This document shows positions 54,231 to 63,319 of a stretch of DNA of 64,000 bases, piece after piece. Made by a program: the position numbers and the translations under genes. The notes beneath the pieces were generated by a model, which was not told the DNA's origin, ran no database searches, and saw nothing but the letters and a program-made list of their open reading frames with translations. Positions within the stretch are counted from its first letter, which is position 1. Each line of letters begins with the position of its first letter. Location: NCBI GenBank assembly GCA_965246875.1, contig CBDFFU010000003.1, positions 1,178,001 through 1,242,000 of the forward strand, in the 5' to 3' direction. The stretch is from DASWYT01 sp965246875 (lineage in GTDB: Bacteria; Pseudomonadota; Alphaproteobacteria; Micavibrionales; SZUA-601).

Positions 54231-54809
54231 ATGACTGTAGATAGGCAACGCACGGTTATTTTGACAGTCGGCTACATCCATTCTGGCAAGACCAGTTTTG
54301 CCCGGCGACTCATGGCAGAACTGCCCGATTTGGTGTGCCTGGAGCGTGATCCTATCGCCACCATGCTGCACAATGATTTCCCAGCCATCAAGCGGATGGA
54401 CATGGCCAACAGGAATGTTGGTAAGCAAACCGTCAAAGACAAAATTTATGAATTAATGTTGAGCGAGATGATCGACAGCGATGTTGATATTTTAATTTCT
54501 GCCTGTAACTCAACACGCCAAACGCGCAAAGAGATTATTGATCGTTATAAAACACACATTCCGCATGCACGTTTTATTATTGTGTATTTCGATATCGACA
54601 TGGCGGTTTTAGAGAGAAGGGTGCAGGATTCGATACGGTCAACAGATGCTTTGACTGTGTCCAAAACATTTGCCGAGTCATTGAATAATCAAAAAAAGTT
54701 TTTTGAAATTCCGACAACCGACGAAGCCGATGTCTTTTTGACTATTCGCAACAATGAAAATACAGATGAAATTATCAGCCAGATAGCATCACTGCTTGCA
54801 CAGAATTAA
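54231..54809 (+). CDS. P-loop ATP-binding protein, kinase-like
   Basis: 192 residues. Walker A is GYIHSGKTSFARR (14-26). The pattern of an acidic ERDP after the second strand, a long helical insertion and STRQTRKEII resembles the zeta-toxin/shikimate-kinase/polynucleotide-kinase-like AAA_33 group. The substrate is unknown. It overlaps the convergent lipoprotein gene by 4 bases. Confidence 0.65.
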   Translation: MTVDRQRTVILTVGYIHSGKTSFARRLMAELPDLVCLERDPIATMLHNDFPAIKRMDMANRNVGKQTVKDKIYELMLSEMIDSDVDILISACNSTRQTRKEIIDRYKTHIPHARFIIVYFDIDMAVLERRVQDSIRSTDALTVSKTFAESLNNQKKFFEIPTTDEADVFLTIRNNENTDEIISQIASLLAQN

Positions 54810-55678
54810 CAGCCCTTGGCACTGAACCACACCGTTGGCACACGCAGATTATTCTCGATGCGATAGGCCGGATACCACAAATTCATCACAACCGGCGATG
54901 GTGCCATATTGTTAGTGCCAGATGTATTTTCGCACAGGCTGTTGATCAGGTTCAGTTTGAACCACAATTCTTTTTTCGACGACTGCGCGACGGATGTAAT
55001 CATGACCATCGGACTGCTGGATTTGGTGGCAGGATAATTTTCTTTTTTCAACTCGATCGGCTGTCCATCCGGGCCGTCATACGCTTGGAGCGGCCATTCC
55101 GGTTGCTTTTGATAGCTCCAGTCACCTAAGAACAGTAATTTTTGCTGCATGATATCGGCATACGGGTGATAGACGCCAAGCTTGCTTTTTTCGACCCATA
55201 ATTCATGCGGGTTCTGGTCTTTTTCAGCCTTGGTCAGCATCAGCAGCCAATCGCCACGCACATCCCAGACATCCAGACCGGAATGGTCGGCATCATACAA
55301 ACGGTTGGACAGTTCGGAAAATTTGTAACAGTACTTTTCGCCGTTGCTTTGCGCAGGCGTCTGATTGCCACAGACATCCATCTGGTTGATAGAGCCATTC
55401 TGATTGTTCATGTAGGCATTTGGCGGCAGCAACACATTGCCTTGGAACGTGTAAATTTTTGGCTGAGTGGGTGCCGGCACGACCGGCTGGCCAGATTGCT
55501 CGACAGGTGCCTGAGCCTGAACGATTTTAGGCTGTGGGCCGGAGGTCGATTTGCCATCGCTTAAACCCACAAATTGCGCCAGATCTGCTTTGCCGCTGGA
55601 GGATGCATTGTCAGACGATTGATCACAGCCAGTTAAGCTGATTAAAATGAGAGTAGCCATTAAGATAGAGCGTATCAT
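54806..55678 (-). CDS. Hypothetical lipoprotein
   Basis: About 290 residues. The signal peptide ends in the lipobox LTGC (ATLILISLTGCDQ), so the mature protein is lipidated. A Pro/Gln-rich linker follows, then a globular domain with cysteines (MDVCG, KYCYKF, SLCEN and the terminal GC). Family not recognised. The frame runs on to a TTG at 55726; ATG 55678 gives the cleaner signal peptide. Confidence 0.65.
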   Translation of the reverse strand: MIRSILMATLILISLTGCDQSSDNASSSGKADLAQFVGLSDGKSTSGPQPKIVQAQAPVEQSGQPVVPAPTQPKIYTFQGNVLLPPNAYMNNQNGSINQMDVCGNQTPAQSNGEKYCYKFSELSNRLYDADHSGLDVWDVRGDWLLMLTKAEKDQNPHELWVEKSKLGVYHPYADIMQQKLLFLGDWSYQKQPEWPLQAYDGPDGQPIELKKENYPATKSSSPMVMITSVAQSSKKELWFKLNLINSLCENTSGTNNMAPSPVVMNLWYPAYRIENNLRVPTVWFSAKGC

Positions 55679-55759
55679 GGAGGCGAACTTATCAGCTAAG
55701 GTTTTTATAACATTGGTATCTATCAAACCAGCACAGTTATAAAAATGTCATGTGGAAGA

Positions 55760-56686
55760 TCAGGGGGCAGGTCGCCATTTTGCGCTGATCGCCTTGATCA
55801 TGGCATCTGCCTTTTCTATCTCCATTAACCTGTCGTAGCGTGTCAGGATGGAATCAGTCGGGTTTTGCATTTTCGCAATGATGCTATCGGTGTTGATACC
55901 ATAGCTGCTTTTGGGTTTGTTGTTCGCACCGGTTAAACCAGCAATATCGAGAATAATTGCTGGTGCCAGTATGTTGTTTGCCAGTACATGAGGCAGAGGA
56001 AAACGTGATGCTTTATCAATATACCTTTCAATTTCATCTAAAGACAACGTATCACTCAACTCATTGAATAATCCGCTATCCCATTTCAGGTCATTATAAT
56101 GACGACCTAAATAATTTTGTCCGTAATGCTTGGCGCAAAAAACATGACCACACAAAGCATGCAATAACGTTTTATTCTGTTTATTGAGTTTGGGGGAAAG
56201 TGATGGATCAAACGTGATGTTACGGTTCAACATGGGAATGCCGTCCAGCCCATAGTGCATAAACATGCTATCAGTCAAATGAACGTTTGGGACGCGATAC
56301 GGCTGGCCTTCGAAGCGGGCATAAATGCCTTTGTCTAGATATAAATCGCTACGTTCAAGTCTTTTACCGGTTTCGGGAAATTTAAATCGCTGTTTAAGCT
56401 TACTGGCGGTGGCCCATGTATCTTCCGGCGTGCCTGTGTAAATCGTGTATGTTTTATAGCCATCGCCACCGTTGCCATACTTGTGTTCAATTTGTTTATC
56501 TATGAGATACTTGGAAATATCGCGGATGAACGGATCGTTTAATTTCGGGCTGACATCTGGCTGTGGATTGATGCACAGATGCAATTTCCACGCGGGATTG
56601 TAATCCTCGCGACCATAGAAATAATATTCATTTTCGCTCGGCGCGAGGTTAACAAGGTCTTGATATGACTCGACAGTATTGAGCAC
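55760..56686 (-). CDS. Unknown protein with phosphothreonine-lyase-like N-terminal region
   Basis: 308 residues. K34-x-H36 in AWKLHLCINP, a strand GYKTYTIYTGT and the ERSDLYLDKGIYARFEG segment occur in the same order as in SpvC/OspF lyases, and as in the lyase part of class III/IV lanthionine synthetases and HopA1-like effectors. The remainder (from about residue 160) has HALCGHVFCAKHYG and resembles nothing I know. No signal peptide. GTG start with weak ribosome-binding site. Remote resemblance only; function unknown. Confidence 0.5.
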   Translation of the reverse strand: MLNTVESYQDLVNLAPSENEYYFYGREDYNPAWKLHLCINPQPDVSPKLNDPFIRDISKYLIDKQIEHKYGNGGDGYKTYTIYTGTPEDTWATASKLKQRFKFPETGKRLERSDLYLDKGIYARFEGQPYRVPNVHLTDSMFMHYGLDGIPMLNRNITFDPSLSPKLNKQNKTLLHALCGHVFCAKHYGQNYLGRHYNDLKWDSGLFNELSDTLSLDEIERYIDKASRFPLPHVLANNILAPAIILDIAGLTGANNKPKSSYGINTDSIIAKMQNPTDSILTRYDRLMEIEKADAMIKAISAKWRPAP

Positions 56687-56864
56687 TGAAATGACCCATC
56701 AAAAAACAAAAGATAATAGGAGTCTATAAAAATTAATTAAACATAATGTTAAAACAAAGCAGCGTAGTATAAGATAGTTTTGTGTGATAATATATATTAT
56801 GGAAAATAAAATCAAGGTTAGGGGGTGTAGGGGTTAGTTTCAACACATTTGTATATGTATCAGC

Positions 56865-57203
56865 TTACAACAATGACTTATAAAAATCCACAAAGTCGCG
56901 TTGGCACGGCGGGTCGAACAACATGAAACGATTGCCAAACCACAATGCGTATATCAGCGTAACAACAGCTATAACGAACACAATTGCCAGATGCATATCA
57001 TCATCAAGTTCCACCAAACGGTTTTTTGTCGCTTGATGATATACAATTATCAAACAGCCAAATACCACTGCAGCAAATGCGAAGACGATATTGCCATTAC
57101 AAACTTGCCGTCTTGAGTAAATACCTATTCTGATCCAGGCTTGAGCAGATTGAACTGTTAATAAATATAAAACTATTCCGATTAAACCCGTAACAAGTCT
57201 CAT
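56865..57203 (-). CDS. Hypothetical membrane protein
   Basis: 112 residues. Hydrophobic segments about 5-22, 40-55 and 70-90; the first could be a signal peptide ending at QSAQA. No recognised family. It overlaps the stop of the upstream MBL-fold gene by one base, hence probably at the end of the tmk-holB-metG-tatD operon. Confidence 0.5.
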   Translation of the reverse strand: MRLVTGLIGIVLYLLTVQSAQAWIRIGIYSRRQVCNGNIVFAFAAVVFGCLIIVYHQATKNRLVELDDDMHLAIVFVIAVVTLIYALWFGNRFMLFDPPCQRDFVDFYKSLL

Positions 57204-57991
57204 TACAACAAAAACTCCAGCCCGTCATACGCTGGTTGCATGGGTTTCGGCAGTGTATTGCATAAGGTTTTATAGTCCATTGATGATGTCATATGCGTGG
57301 TAAAGACCTGTTCGGCACCGATACGGTGGTTCCAGGCGTGGACTTCCCCGATGCCCGGGTGGTTATAGCCGCCCTCGGGATATGGATGAATGCCAACGAC
57401 CCAGACTTTGACGCCTTTAAGAACGTTAAACGCTTCTTCGGTCAAAATGGTCGCATCGGTTGTGTAACTAAAATCACCGATCCGATATCCCGTAACTAAA
57501 GTGTTTTGGTCGCGTTCATGATACGTGTCAAAGCTTTGCACACGCAGATCGCCAATCACATGGTCTTTTTGCAGTGTGTGCAGCTTGACCGTATTGGGGT
57601 ATTTCGGATCCTGGGAATCCACGACATGATAAAATGACCGTTTGATATTCTGGATCGTGCTGGCGTTGGCATAGGCATCGACCGGAATTTTGCCGGATTG
57701 AAACCAGAACGACCGCAGATCATCCATGCCATTAATATGGTCAGAATGGCTATGGGTATAGAACACGGCAGACAATGGCGATTTGGCACCCGCGCGGTTC
57801 ATCTGGATGCGGAATTCCGGTCCGGTGTCGATGACGATGCGTGTTTCGCCGCGTTCGATATAGACACTTGGCCGCGTGCGGTGGTTTTTGGGTTCTGTTG
57901 GATCACACAATCCCCAGACATTGCCGGCATAAGGCACGCCACCGGACCCGCCACAACCCATGATCACAATTCTGGTTTTCTGCTCAGCCAT
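57203..57991 (-). CDS. MBL-fold metallohydrolase (PhnP-like)
   Basis: 262 residues of the metallo-beta-lactamase fold. The first strand ends in GCGGSGGVP, and the metal motif is THSHSDHINGMDDLR (HxHxDH). Further ligands are in TDATIL and the terminal TTHMT. PhnP relatives cleave cyclic phosphodiesters, and the alphaproteobacterial gene next to tatD is of this type. Precise substrate unknown. Confidence 0.88.
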   Translation of the reverse strand: MAEQKTRIVIMGCGGSGGVPYAGNVWGLCDPTEPKNHRTRPSVYIERGETRIVIDTGPEFRIQMNRAGAKSPLSAVFYTHSHSDHINGMDDLRSFWFQSGKIPVDAYANASTIQNIKRSFYHVVDSQDPKYPNTVKLHTLQKDHVIGDLRVQSFDTYHERDQNTLVTGYRIGDFSYTTDATILTEEAFNVLKGVKVWVVGIHPYPEGGYNHPGIGEVHAWNHRIGAEQVFTTHMTSSMDYKTLCNTLPKPMQPAYDGLEFLL

Positions 57992-57999
57992 AATCTGAT

Positions 58000-58806
58000 C
58001 TATACCCGTTTAGCCTTTGAAAATAAATTGAAAAAATTATCGGTCGTGATACGTGCCATCTCGTGTTCGTCTGTATCATGCAGGCCAGCCAAAAAGCGTC
58101 CGGTGTGGCTGACATAGGCCGGTTCATTCGTTTTGCCACGGTATGGAATGGGTGCCAAATATGGCGCATCGGTTTCCACCAAAAGCCGGTCAAGCGGCAC
58201 TGTTTTGGCGATTTCCTGCAAATTTATAGCGTTTTTAAAGGTCAAAACGCCCGAAAACGATATATGAAACCCGATCTCCAGCGCAAATTCAGCCAGTTGT
58301 GCCGTGGATGAAAAGCAGTGCATGACCCCTTTTAAGTGAGTTTTCACCTCAGGCTGTTCACACATCTCTTGAAGAATTTTAATGATATCGTCATCGGCTT
58401 CACGCGCATGAATGACCAGTGGCAATCCCGTTTTTGCGGTGGCCAGAATATGCGCGCGGAACATGGCATGCTGTGCCTCTTTTGGCGCAAAATCATAGTG
58501 ATAATCCAAGCCGCTTTCACCAATGGCGATGATTTTTGGGTGCTGGGCAAGGGTAATGAGATCGTCTGCGGTAATGTGCGCTTCGCCTTCATCCAACACA
58601 TTATGCGGGTGTACCCCGACACTGGAAAAAACATTTGAATATGAGTCTGTTAGCGCCAGACTTTGAGGTAATTTCTGCGTGTGGGTTGAGATGTTTAACA
58701 TGTGCGTGACGCGGTTCAATCTCGCCCGTTCCACCACGCTGTCGACCCCGCCTTCCATTGTCTGGAAGTCAGGAAAATTGATGTGACAATGGCTATCAAC
58801 CCACAT
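58000..58806 (-). CDS. tatD: TatD-family hydrolase (metal-dependent DNase)
   Basis: 268 residues. VDSHCHINF is the N-terminal metal motif, IGESGLDYHY the carboxylate ligand region, LVIHAREADDD the third, and LLVETDAPYL the last. TatD enzymes are 3'-5' DNA exonucleases used in repair. It overlaps metG by 11 bases. Confidence 0.94.
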   Translation of the reverse strand: MWVDSHCHINFPDFQTMEGGVDSVVERARLNRVTHMLNISTHTQKLPQSLALTDSYSNVFSSVGVHPHNVLDEGEAHITADDLITLAQHPKIIAIGESGLDYHYDFAPKEAQHAMFRAHILATAKTGLPLVIHAREADDDIIKILQEMCEQPEVKTHLKGVMHCFSSTAQLAEFALEIGFHISFSGVLTFKNAINLQEIAKTVPLDRLLVETDAPYLAPIPYRGKTNEPAYVSHTGRFLAGLHDTDEHEMARITTDNFFNLFSKAKRV

Positions 58807-60367
58807 TTACGCTCCCCTGCTCCGCAGCCGCATAGCGGGGGAAGATGCCTGTCGGCTGGGCAATGACCGCGCCGCCCACCAGATGAATTTGGTCATCCAA
58901 TGTTGTAAAGTCGCGCTGGTCTACTGGAACAGCCAACTGGTCAAGCAGCTTGTTACAGCTGTCCGGCATAAACGGTGATGCCAACAATGCCAGACGGCGA
59001 ATAACCTCACACAAAACACCCAGCACGGTTTGCATCCGGGCCGTATCGGTTTTGCGCAAGCCCCAAGGCGCTTGTTCATCGACATAAATGTTGGCCTGGC
59101 GAATGACCGTCCAGATTGTTTCAAGTGCGCGGTGAAATTCCTGTTTGTCGAGTTTGTCACGCACGGCATCAAGCAAATTTGGCCCTGCTAGATCAAGCAG
59201 ATTGAGATCGGCCGCTAACAAGTCGCCGATCTGCGGCAGTCGCATGTCGTTGTGTTTGAAGACAAACGACAGCACACGTTGCGCCAGATTGCCGAAATCA
59301 TTGGCCAGATCGTGGTTCACCCGTTGCTGCATGGCTTCATCGGAATAAGACCCATCCTGGCCAAAGGCGATTTCACGCATCAGGAAGTAGCGCGTTTGGT
59401 CGAGCCCATAAGTTTCGACAAGGTTTTTCGGAATGATCGCATTACCGAGTGATTTGGACATTTTTGTGCCGTTAGCCAGAATATAGCCGGTCGCGAAAAC
59501 GCGCGTCGGCGTCGGCAAGCCTGCCGCCATTAAAAAGGCCGGCCAATAGACCGCATGAAAGCGCAGAATATCCTTGCCGACGATGTGCACATCGACCGGC
59601 CAGAAATTCGTCATGTCCGAGGTCTGATCGGGATAACCTAAAGCCGAAATATAATTGGTCAGGGCATCGATCCAGACATACATGACATGTTTGTCATTGC
59701 CCGGCACTTTGATGCCCCAATTAAACGTGGTGCGACTGATGGATAGATCATGCAGCCCCCCTTCAATGAAGCGCAAGACTTCATTAAGGCGGCTATGCGG
59801 CATCACGGCGTCTGGATTCTGTTTATAATGGTCGAGCAAGGGTTGTTGCCAGGCCGACAGGCGGAAGAAATAACTTTCCTCTTCCATCCATTCCACCTTG
59901 GCTTTGACCGGTGACGTCGTCGCGTAACGTTCACCTTTTTCGTTTAAGGCTGTTTCGTTTTCATCATAATAAGCTTCATCGCTGACCGCATACCAGCCAG
60001 CATATTTGCTGAGATAAATTTGGTTTTTAGCGACAAGCTTTTCCCACAAGGCAGTAACGGCTTTTTTGTGGCGCTCTTCGGTCGTACGGATAAAATCGTC
60101 GTAAGAAGAGTTCATCAAATTGGCGATATTTTTAAATTTCTTAACTTCACGGTCGGCATAATCCTGAGGCGCCATATTGTCGCGCGTCGCGCATTGCAAG
60201 ACTTTGAGCCCGTGCTCGTCAGTACCAGTCAAAAACTTGACGTCATACCCATCCATGCGTTTGAAACGTGACAAGACATCGCATGCCAGGTTTGGGTAAG
60301 CAGTCCCAATATGGGGTTCACCGCTCAAATAATAAATTGGTGTTGTACAGTAAAAATGCTTGGTCAT
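58796..60367 (-). CDS. metG: Methionyl-tRNA synthetase
   Basis: Charges tRNA-Met. Class I signatures: HIGTAYPN (the HIGH motif) near the start and KMSKS in GTKMSKSLGN. The connective peptide has no zinc cysteines, so it is the zinc-free subtype. The C-terminal EMAP-like dimer domain is absent; 523 residues. Fifth gene of the rlpA-dac-tmk-holB-metG-tatD order. Confidence 0.96.
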   Translation of the reverse strand: MTKHFYCTTPIYYLSGEPHIGTAYPNLACDVLSRFKRMDGYDVKFLTGTDEHGLKVLQCATRDNMAPQDYADREVKKFKNIANLMNSSYDDFIRTTEERHKKAVTALWEKLVAKNQIYLSKYAGWYAVSDEAYYDENETALNEKGERYATTSPVKAKVEWMEEESYFFRLSAWQQPLLDHYKQNPDAVMPHSRLNEVLRFIEGGLHDLSISRTTFNWGIKVPGNDKHVMYVWIDALTNYISALGYPDQTSDMTNFWPVDVHIVGKDILRFHAVYWPAFLMAAGLPTPTRVFATGYILANGTKMSKSLGNAIIPKNLVETYGLDQTRYFLMREIAFGQDGSYSDEAMQQRVNHDLANDFGNLAQRVLSFVFKHNDMRLPQIGDLLAADLNLLDLAGPNLLDAVRDKLDKQEFHRALETIWTVIRQANIYVDEQAPWGLRKTDTARMQTVLGVLCEVIRRLALLASPFMPDSCNKLLDQLAVPVDQRDFTTLDDQIHLVGGAVIAQPTGIFPRYAAAEQGSVNVG

Positions 60368-60399
60368 GGTCTGTCCGGTCAGTTTTTATGACCTTAAGA

Positions 60400-61479
60400 T
60401 TACCGGAACGCTGACCGTGTGGCAACCGCGTTTGGACTGCCGATAAAGGCGTTGAGTGCTTGTAATAGTACCAGTTTGCGATCGAGATGTGAGCGATCAC
60501 CCATGCGGAACAACATCGTCAAGCGGTCATAGGCCTGAAGCAATGTATTGGTGTCTTGCTGATGCCAGTGTTTGATCAGAGCCGTTTCATTATCAGACAG
60601 TGGCATGAGCGGTGCGTTCTGTTGCAACAGGGCCACAACCTGTGCCAGACGTTTCGTCATGAGGTCTTGCAGTAAATCATAAGCAGCTTCTTGCGTGGAT
60701 GGTGCGTAAGTCTCGGCCCATTTCATGGCAGTTTTGGCACTTGTATCTGGGTTAAGCAGGGCTAACGCGGCCTGGATGGTGTCGCTGTATAAATCGGCCC
60801 AAGCCTGATTGAATAATGCGATGGCCTGCCCCAACGAACCGCCGGATAGTGCATAGAGTGATGCATGATCATGTATTGGAATAGCCGGTTGCAGATTTGC
60901 CAGCCCGTTGGCAAATTCGTTTTGCGACAAGGGCAATAATGTATAACGCATGCACCGTGACCGGATCGTCGGCAAAATAGTGCCGGGTTGCTCGACCAGC
61001 AAAAAGAAGAATGTTTTGGCCGGTGGTTCTTCCAGCAATTTTAAAATCGTGTTCTGCGCGTTGCGATTCATGGTGTCGGCACCGTCGATGATAATGGCAC
61101 GGTAACCCCCATCCATGACTGACAAGCGCAGAAAATCAAAGATAGGGGCGACAGCGTCCAACGTAATTTCACCAGCGTAACGCTGGCGTTTTTCATCGAA
61201 CAGACGTTCGATGATTTTTAGTCCCGGGTGGCTGCCGGCCAGAATTTGTCGTTCAATGATGTGCGGATTAGCTTGGTTTTGTTTGAACAGCCATTTCAAA
61301 AAATGGAATACCAGTGTCGCTTTGCCCACCCCATTTGGCCCGGTGATCAGCAACCCGTGATGCAGTTTTTGCGCGTTAAACGCCTGTTGCCAATTGTGCA
61401 ACGTTTCAATGTGACCAAACAATTGCGTTTGCTGTAACGGTGTCGTGCCGCTCTCCTTTAAACTATTTTTGTCGCTCAC
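60400..61479 (-). CDS. holB: DNA polymerase III delta' subunit
   Basis: A clamp-loader AAA+ protein of 359 residues. Walker A is GPNGVGKAT; the sensor/SRC-like region is IRSRCMRYTLLPLS with LLEEPPAKTFFFLL before it. The GTG start overlaps the tmk stop by 4 bases, and metG follows after 32 bases. Confidence 0.9.
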   Translation of the reverse strand: MSDKNSLKESGTTPLQQTQLFGHIETLHNWQQAFNAQKLHHGLLITGPNGVGKATLVFHFLKWLFKQNQANPHIIERQILAGSHPGLKIIERLFDEKRQRYAGEITLDAVAPIFDFLRLSVMDGGYRAIIIDGADTMNRNAQNTILKLLEEPPAKTFFFLLVEQPGTILPTIRSRCMRYTLLPLSQNEFANGLANLQPAIPIHDHASLYALSGGSLGQAIALFNQAWADLYSDTIQAALALLNPDTSAKTAMKWAETYAPSTQEAAYDLLQDLMTKRLAQVVALLQQNAPLMPLSDNETALIKHWHQQDTNTLLQAYDRLTMLFRMGDRSHLDRKLVLLQALNAFIGSPNAVATRSAFR

Positions 61480-62117
61480 AGCGGCAAACGGCTTCTCACC
61501 GTTTCAAGGATCAGCTGTTGCAAGTCTTCAACAGACCGGTTGGCATCCAGCACAACGTGTTTTTTCGAGTCTTTTGCCAATTCCAGATAACCGTTACGCA
61601 ACCGTTGATGAAAATCCAGCGTCATGCTTTCGAAACGTATTTCCTGAGTGTTCCGGTTCTTACCAGTCAGGGCGCGTTCTAAACCGATACGTGGATCAAT
61701 ATCCAAAATCAGCACGAGATCAGAGGCCACATCGGCAACGACAAATTCGCTTAGTTGCTTTAACATGGGTAAGGATACGCCGTGACCATAACCTTGATAA
61801 GCATAGGTGGAATCAACAAAACGATCGCTGACGACCCATTGGCCGCTGGCCAGTGCAGGCTGAATCTGCCGTGCCAGTAATTCCCGGCGTGCGGCGCAAT
61901 ACATCAGAACTTCGGTAATTTTGTCCCAGCGATCAGTCGCGCCTGTCAATAATAACTGGCGAATCTCTTCAGCCCCTTTTGGGCCACCCGGATCACGCAC
62001 ACCAAGTGTCGGCGTACCTTGAGCGTTCATAGTCTCTACAAGCAGCTTGACTTGGGTCGATTTGCCAGACCCTTCCCCGCCTTCAAAAACAATGAAATAG
62101 GGGCGAGTTGCGGTCAT
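61476..62117 (-). CDS. tmk: Thymidylate kinase
   Basis: Phosphorylates dTMP to dTDP. The P-loop is FEGGEGSGKST near residue 10, and VSDRFVDSTYAYQGYG is the substrate region. At 213 residues it is normal length. The usual DRxH-type region reads DRFVDS. It lies between dac and holB. Confidence 0.94.
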   Translation of the reverse strand: MTATRPYFIVFEGGEGSGKSTQVKLLVETMNAQGTPTLGVRDPGGPKGAEEIRQLLLTGATDRWDKITEVLMYCAARRELLARQIQPALASGQWVVSDRFVDSTYAYQGYGHGVSLPMLKQLSEFVVADVASDLVLILDIDPRIGLERALTGKNRNTQEIRFESMTLDFHQRLRNGYLELAKDSKKHVVLDANRSVEDLQQLILETVRSRLPL

Positions 62118-62118
62118 C

Positions 62119-63246
62119 TTATTGTCCGCCGCCGAGCAGGAGTTTCGAACGTGTGATCATGCGGTCAAAGAAGCCCATTTCGTCAATGTTTTGACCAGCA
62201 TAAAGTTTATAACTGCGTGCCGGAAAATCACCCATTTTGATATTCAATGTACCGATTTCCTGACCCGCTTTGACCGGGGCTTGAACTGGTTCATTGATCA
62301 CGGTTGTGACATGTAATTTGTCCTGCTCACCGACTTTGTAGATACCTTTGATATTTTCATTGACCACAACGGGAACAGTTGCCTGTTGACCGAACCAGAC
62401 TTTAGCCTGATCAACTGTATCGCCTTTTTTATACAGGCTGACCGGCAGGAAGTTGCGGAAACCCCAATCCAGCAATTTCACACCTTCATCAGCGCGTTCC
62501 TGCATCGAGTTCAAACCGTTAAACACCATAATCAAGCGGCGGCCATTTTGGACAGCCGACCCGATTAAACCATAACCGGCAATTTCTGTGTGGCCGGTTT
62601 TGACACCGTCGGCACCAATATTGCGATAGAGTAATGGATTGCGGTTGCCTTGCTTGATGTTGTTATAACTGAATTCTTTTTGGGAATAGAAATGATAATA
62701 TTCCGGAAAATCGGTGATCAGGCGATACGCCATCAACGCCAGGTCGTAACACGTCGAGTAATGGTTCGGGTCCGGCATGCCGCTGGCATTCATAAAATGG
62801 CTGTTCTTCATACCCAGTTGCAAAGCAGTTTTATTGAGCTGTTCGGCAAACGCGCTTTCTGAACCGGACACGGCCTCGGCCAATGCAACCGCCGCGTCGT
62901 TGCCTGATTGCACAATTACACCCTGGACCAGATTTTCAACTTTGACCTGCTCATTGAGGGGTGCAAACATTTTAGACCCTTCCATCTTCCAGGCATTCTG
63001 GCTGATGGTGACAGTATCCGTCATTTTGAGACGGCCCTGCTTGATGGCATCAAAGACGACATACATCGTCAAGACTTTGCTCATACTGCTGGTCGGCATG
63101 TGTTCTTGTGAATTTTTCTCGTAGAGGATGCTGCGCGTATCGACATCAATCAACACCGCTTCTTTTGCCAATGTATCAAAGGCTTGCGCCTGTGCGTTGT
63201 GCGGCAAACACGCTAATAGCAGACAGACGGCAGCAACAAAACGCAT
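62119..63246 (-). CDS. D-alanyl-D-alanine carboxypeptidase (PBP5/6 type)
   Basis: Trims the terminal D-Ala of peptidoglycan stem peptides in the periplasm. A signal peptide ends at NAQA|QAF. The penicillin-binding motifs are S-M-S-K in PTSSMSKVLT, S-G-N in VQSGNDAAV and KTG in DGVKTGHTE. The C-terminal beta-domain and an amphipathic end (FFDRMITRSKLLLGG) fit membrane attachment. 375 residues. Confidence 0.94.
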   Translation of the reverse strand: MRFVAAVCLLLACLPHNAQAQAFDTLAKEAVLIDVDTRSILYEKNSQEHMPTSSMSKVLTMYVVFDAIKQGRLKMTDTVTISQNAWKMEGSKMFAPLNEQVKVENLVQGVIVQSGNDAAVALAEAVSGSESAFAEQLNKTALQLGMKNSHFMNASGMPDPNHYSTCYDLALMAYRLITDFPEYYHFYSQKEFSYNNIKQGNRNPLLYRNIGADGVKTGHTEIAGYGLIGSAVQNGRRLIMVFNGLNSMQERADEGVKLLDWGFRNFLPVSLYKKGDTVDQAKVWFGQQATVPVVVNENIKGIYKVGEQDKLHVTTVINEPVQAPVKAGQEIGTLNIKMGDFPARSYKLYAGQNIDEMGFFDRMITRSKLLLGGGQ

Positions 63247-63319
63247 GGTATCCTCAAAAAATCACAGTCGAAGCTGGATGCAGTTTAAAACACACCCATC
63301 ATAAATCAAGCTGCACAGT

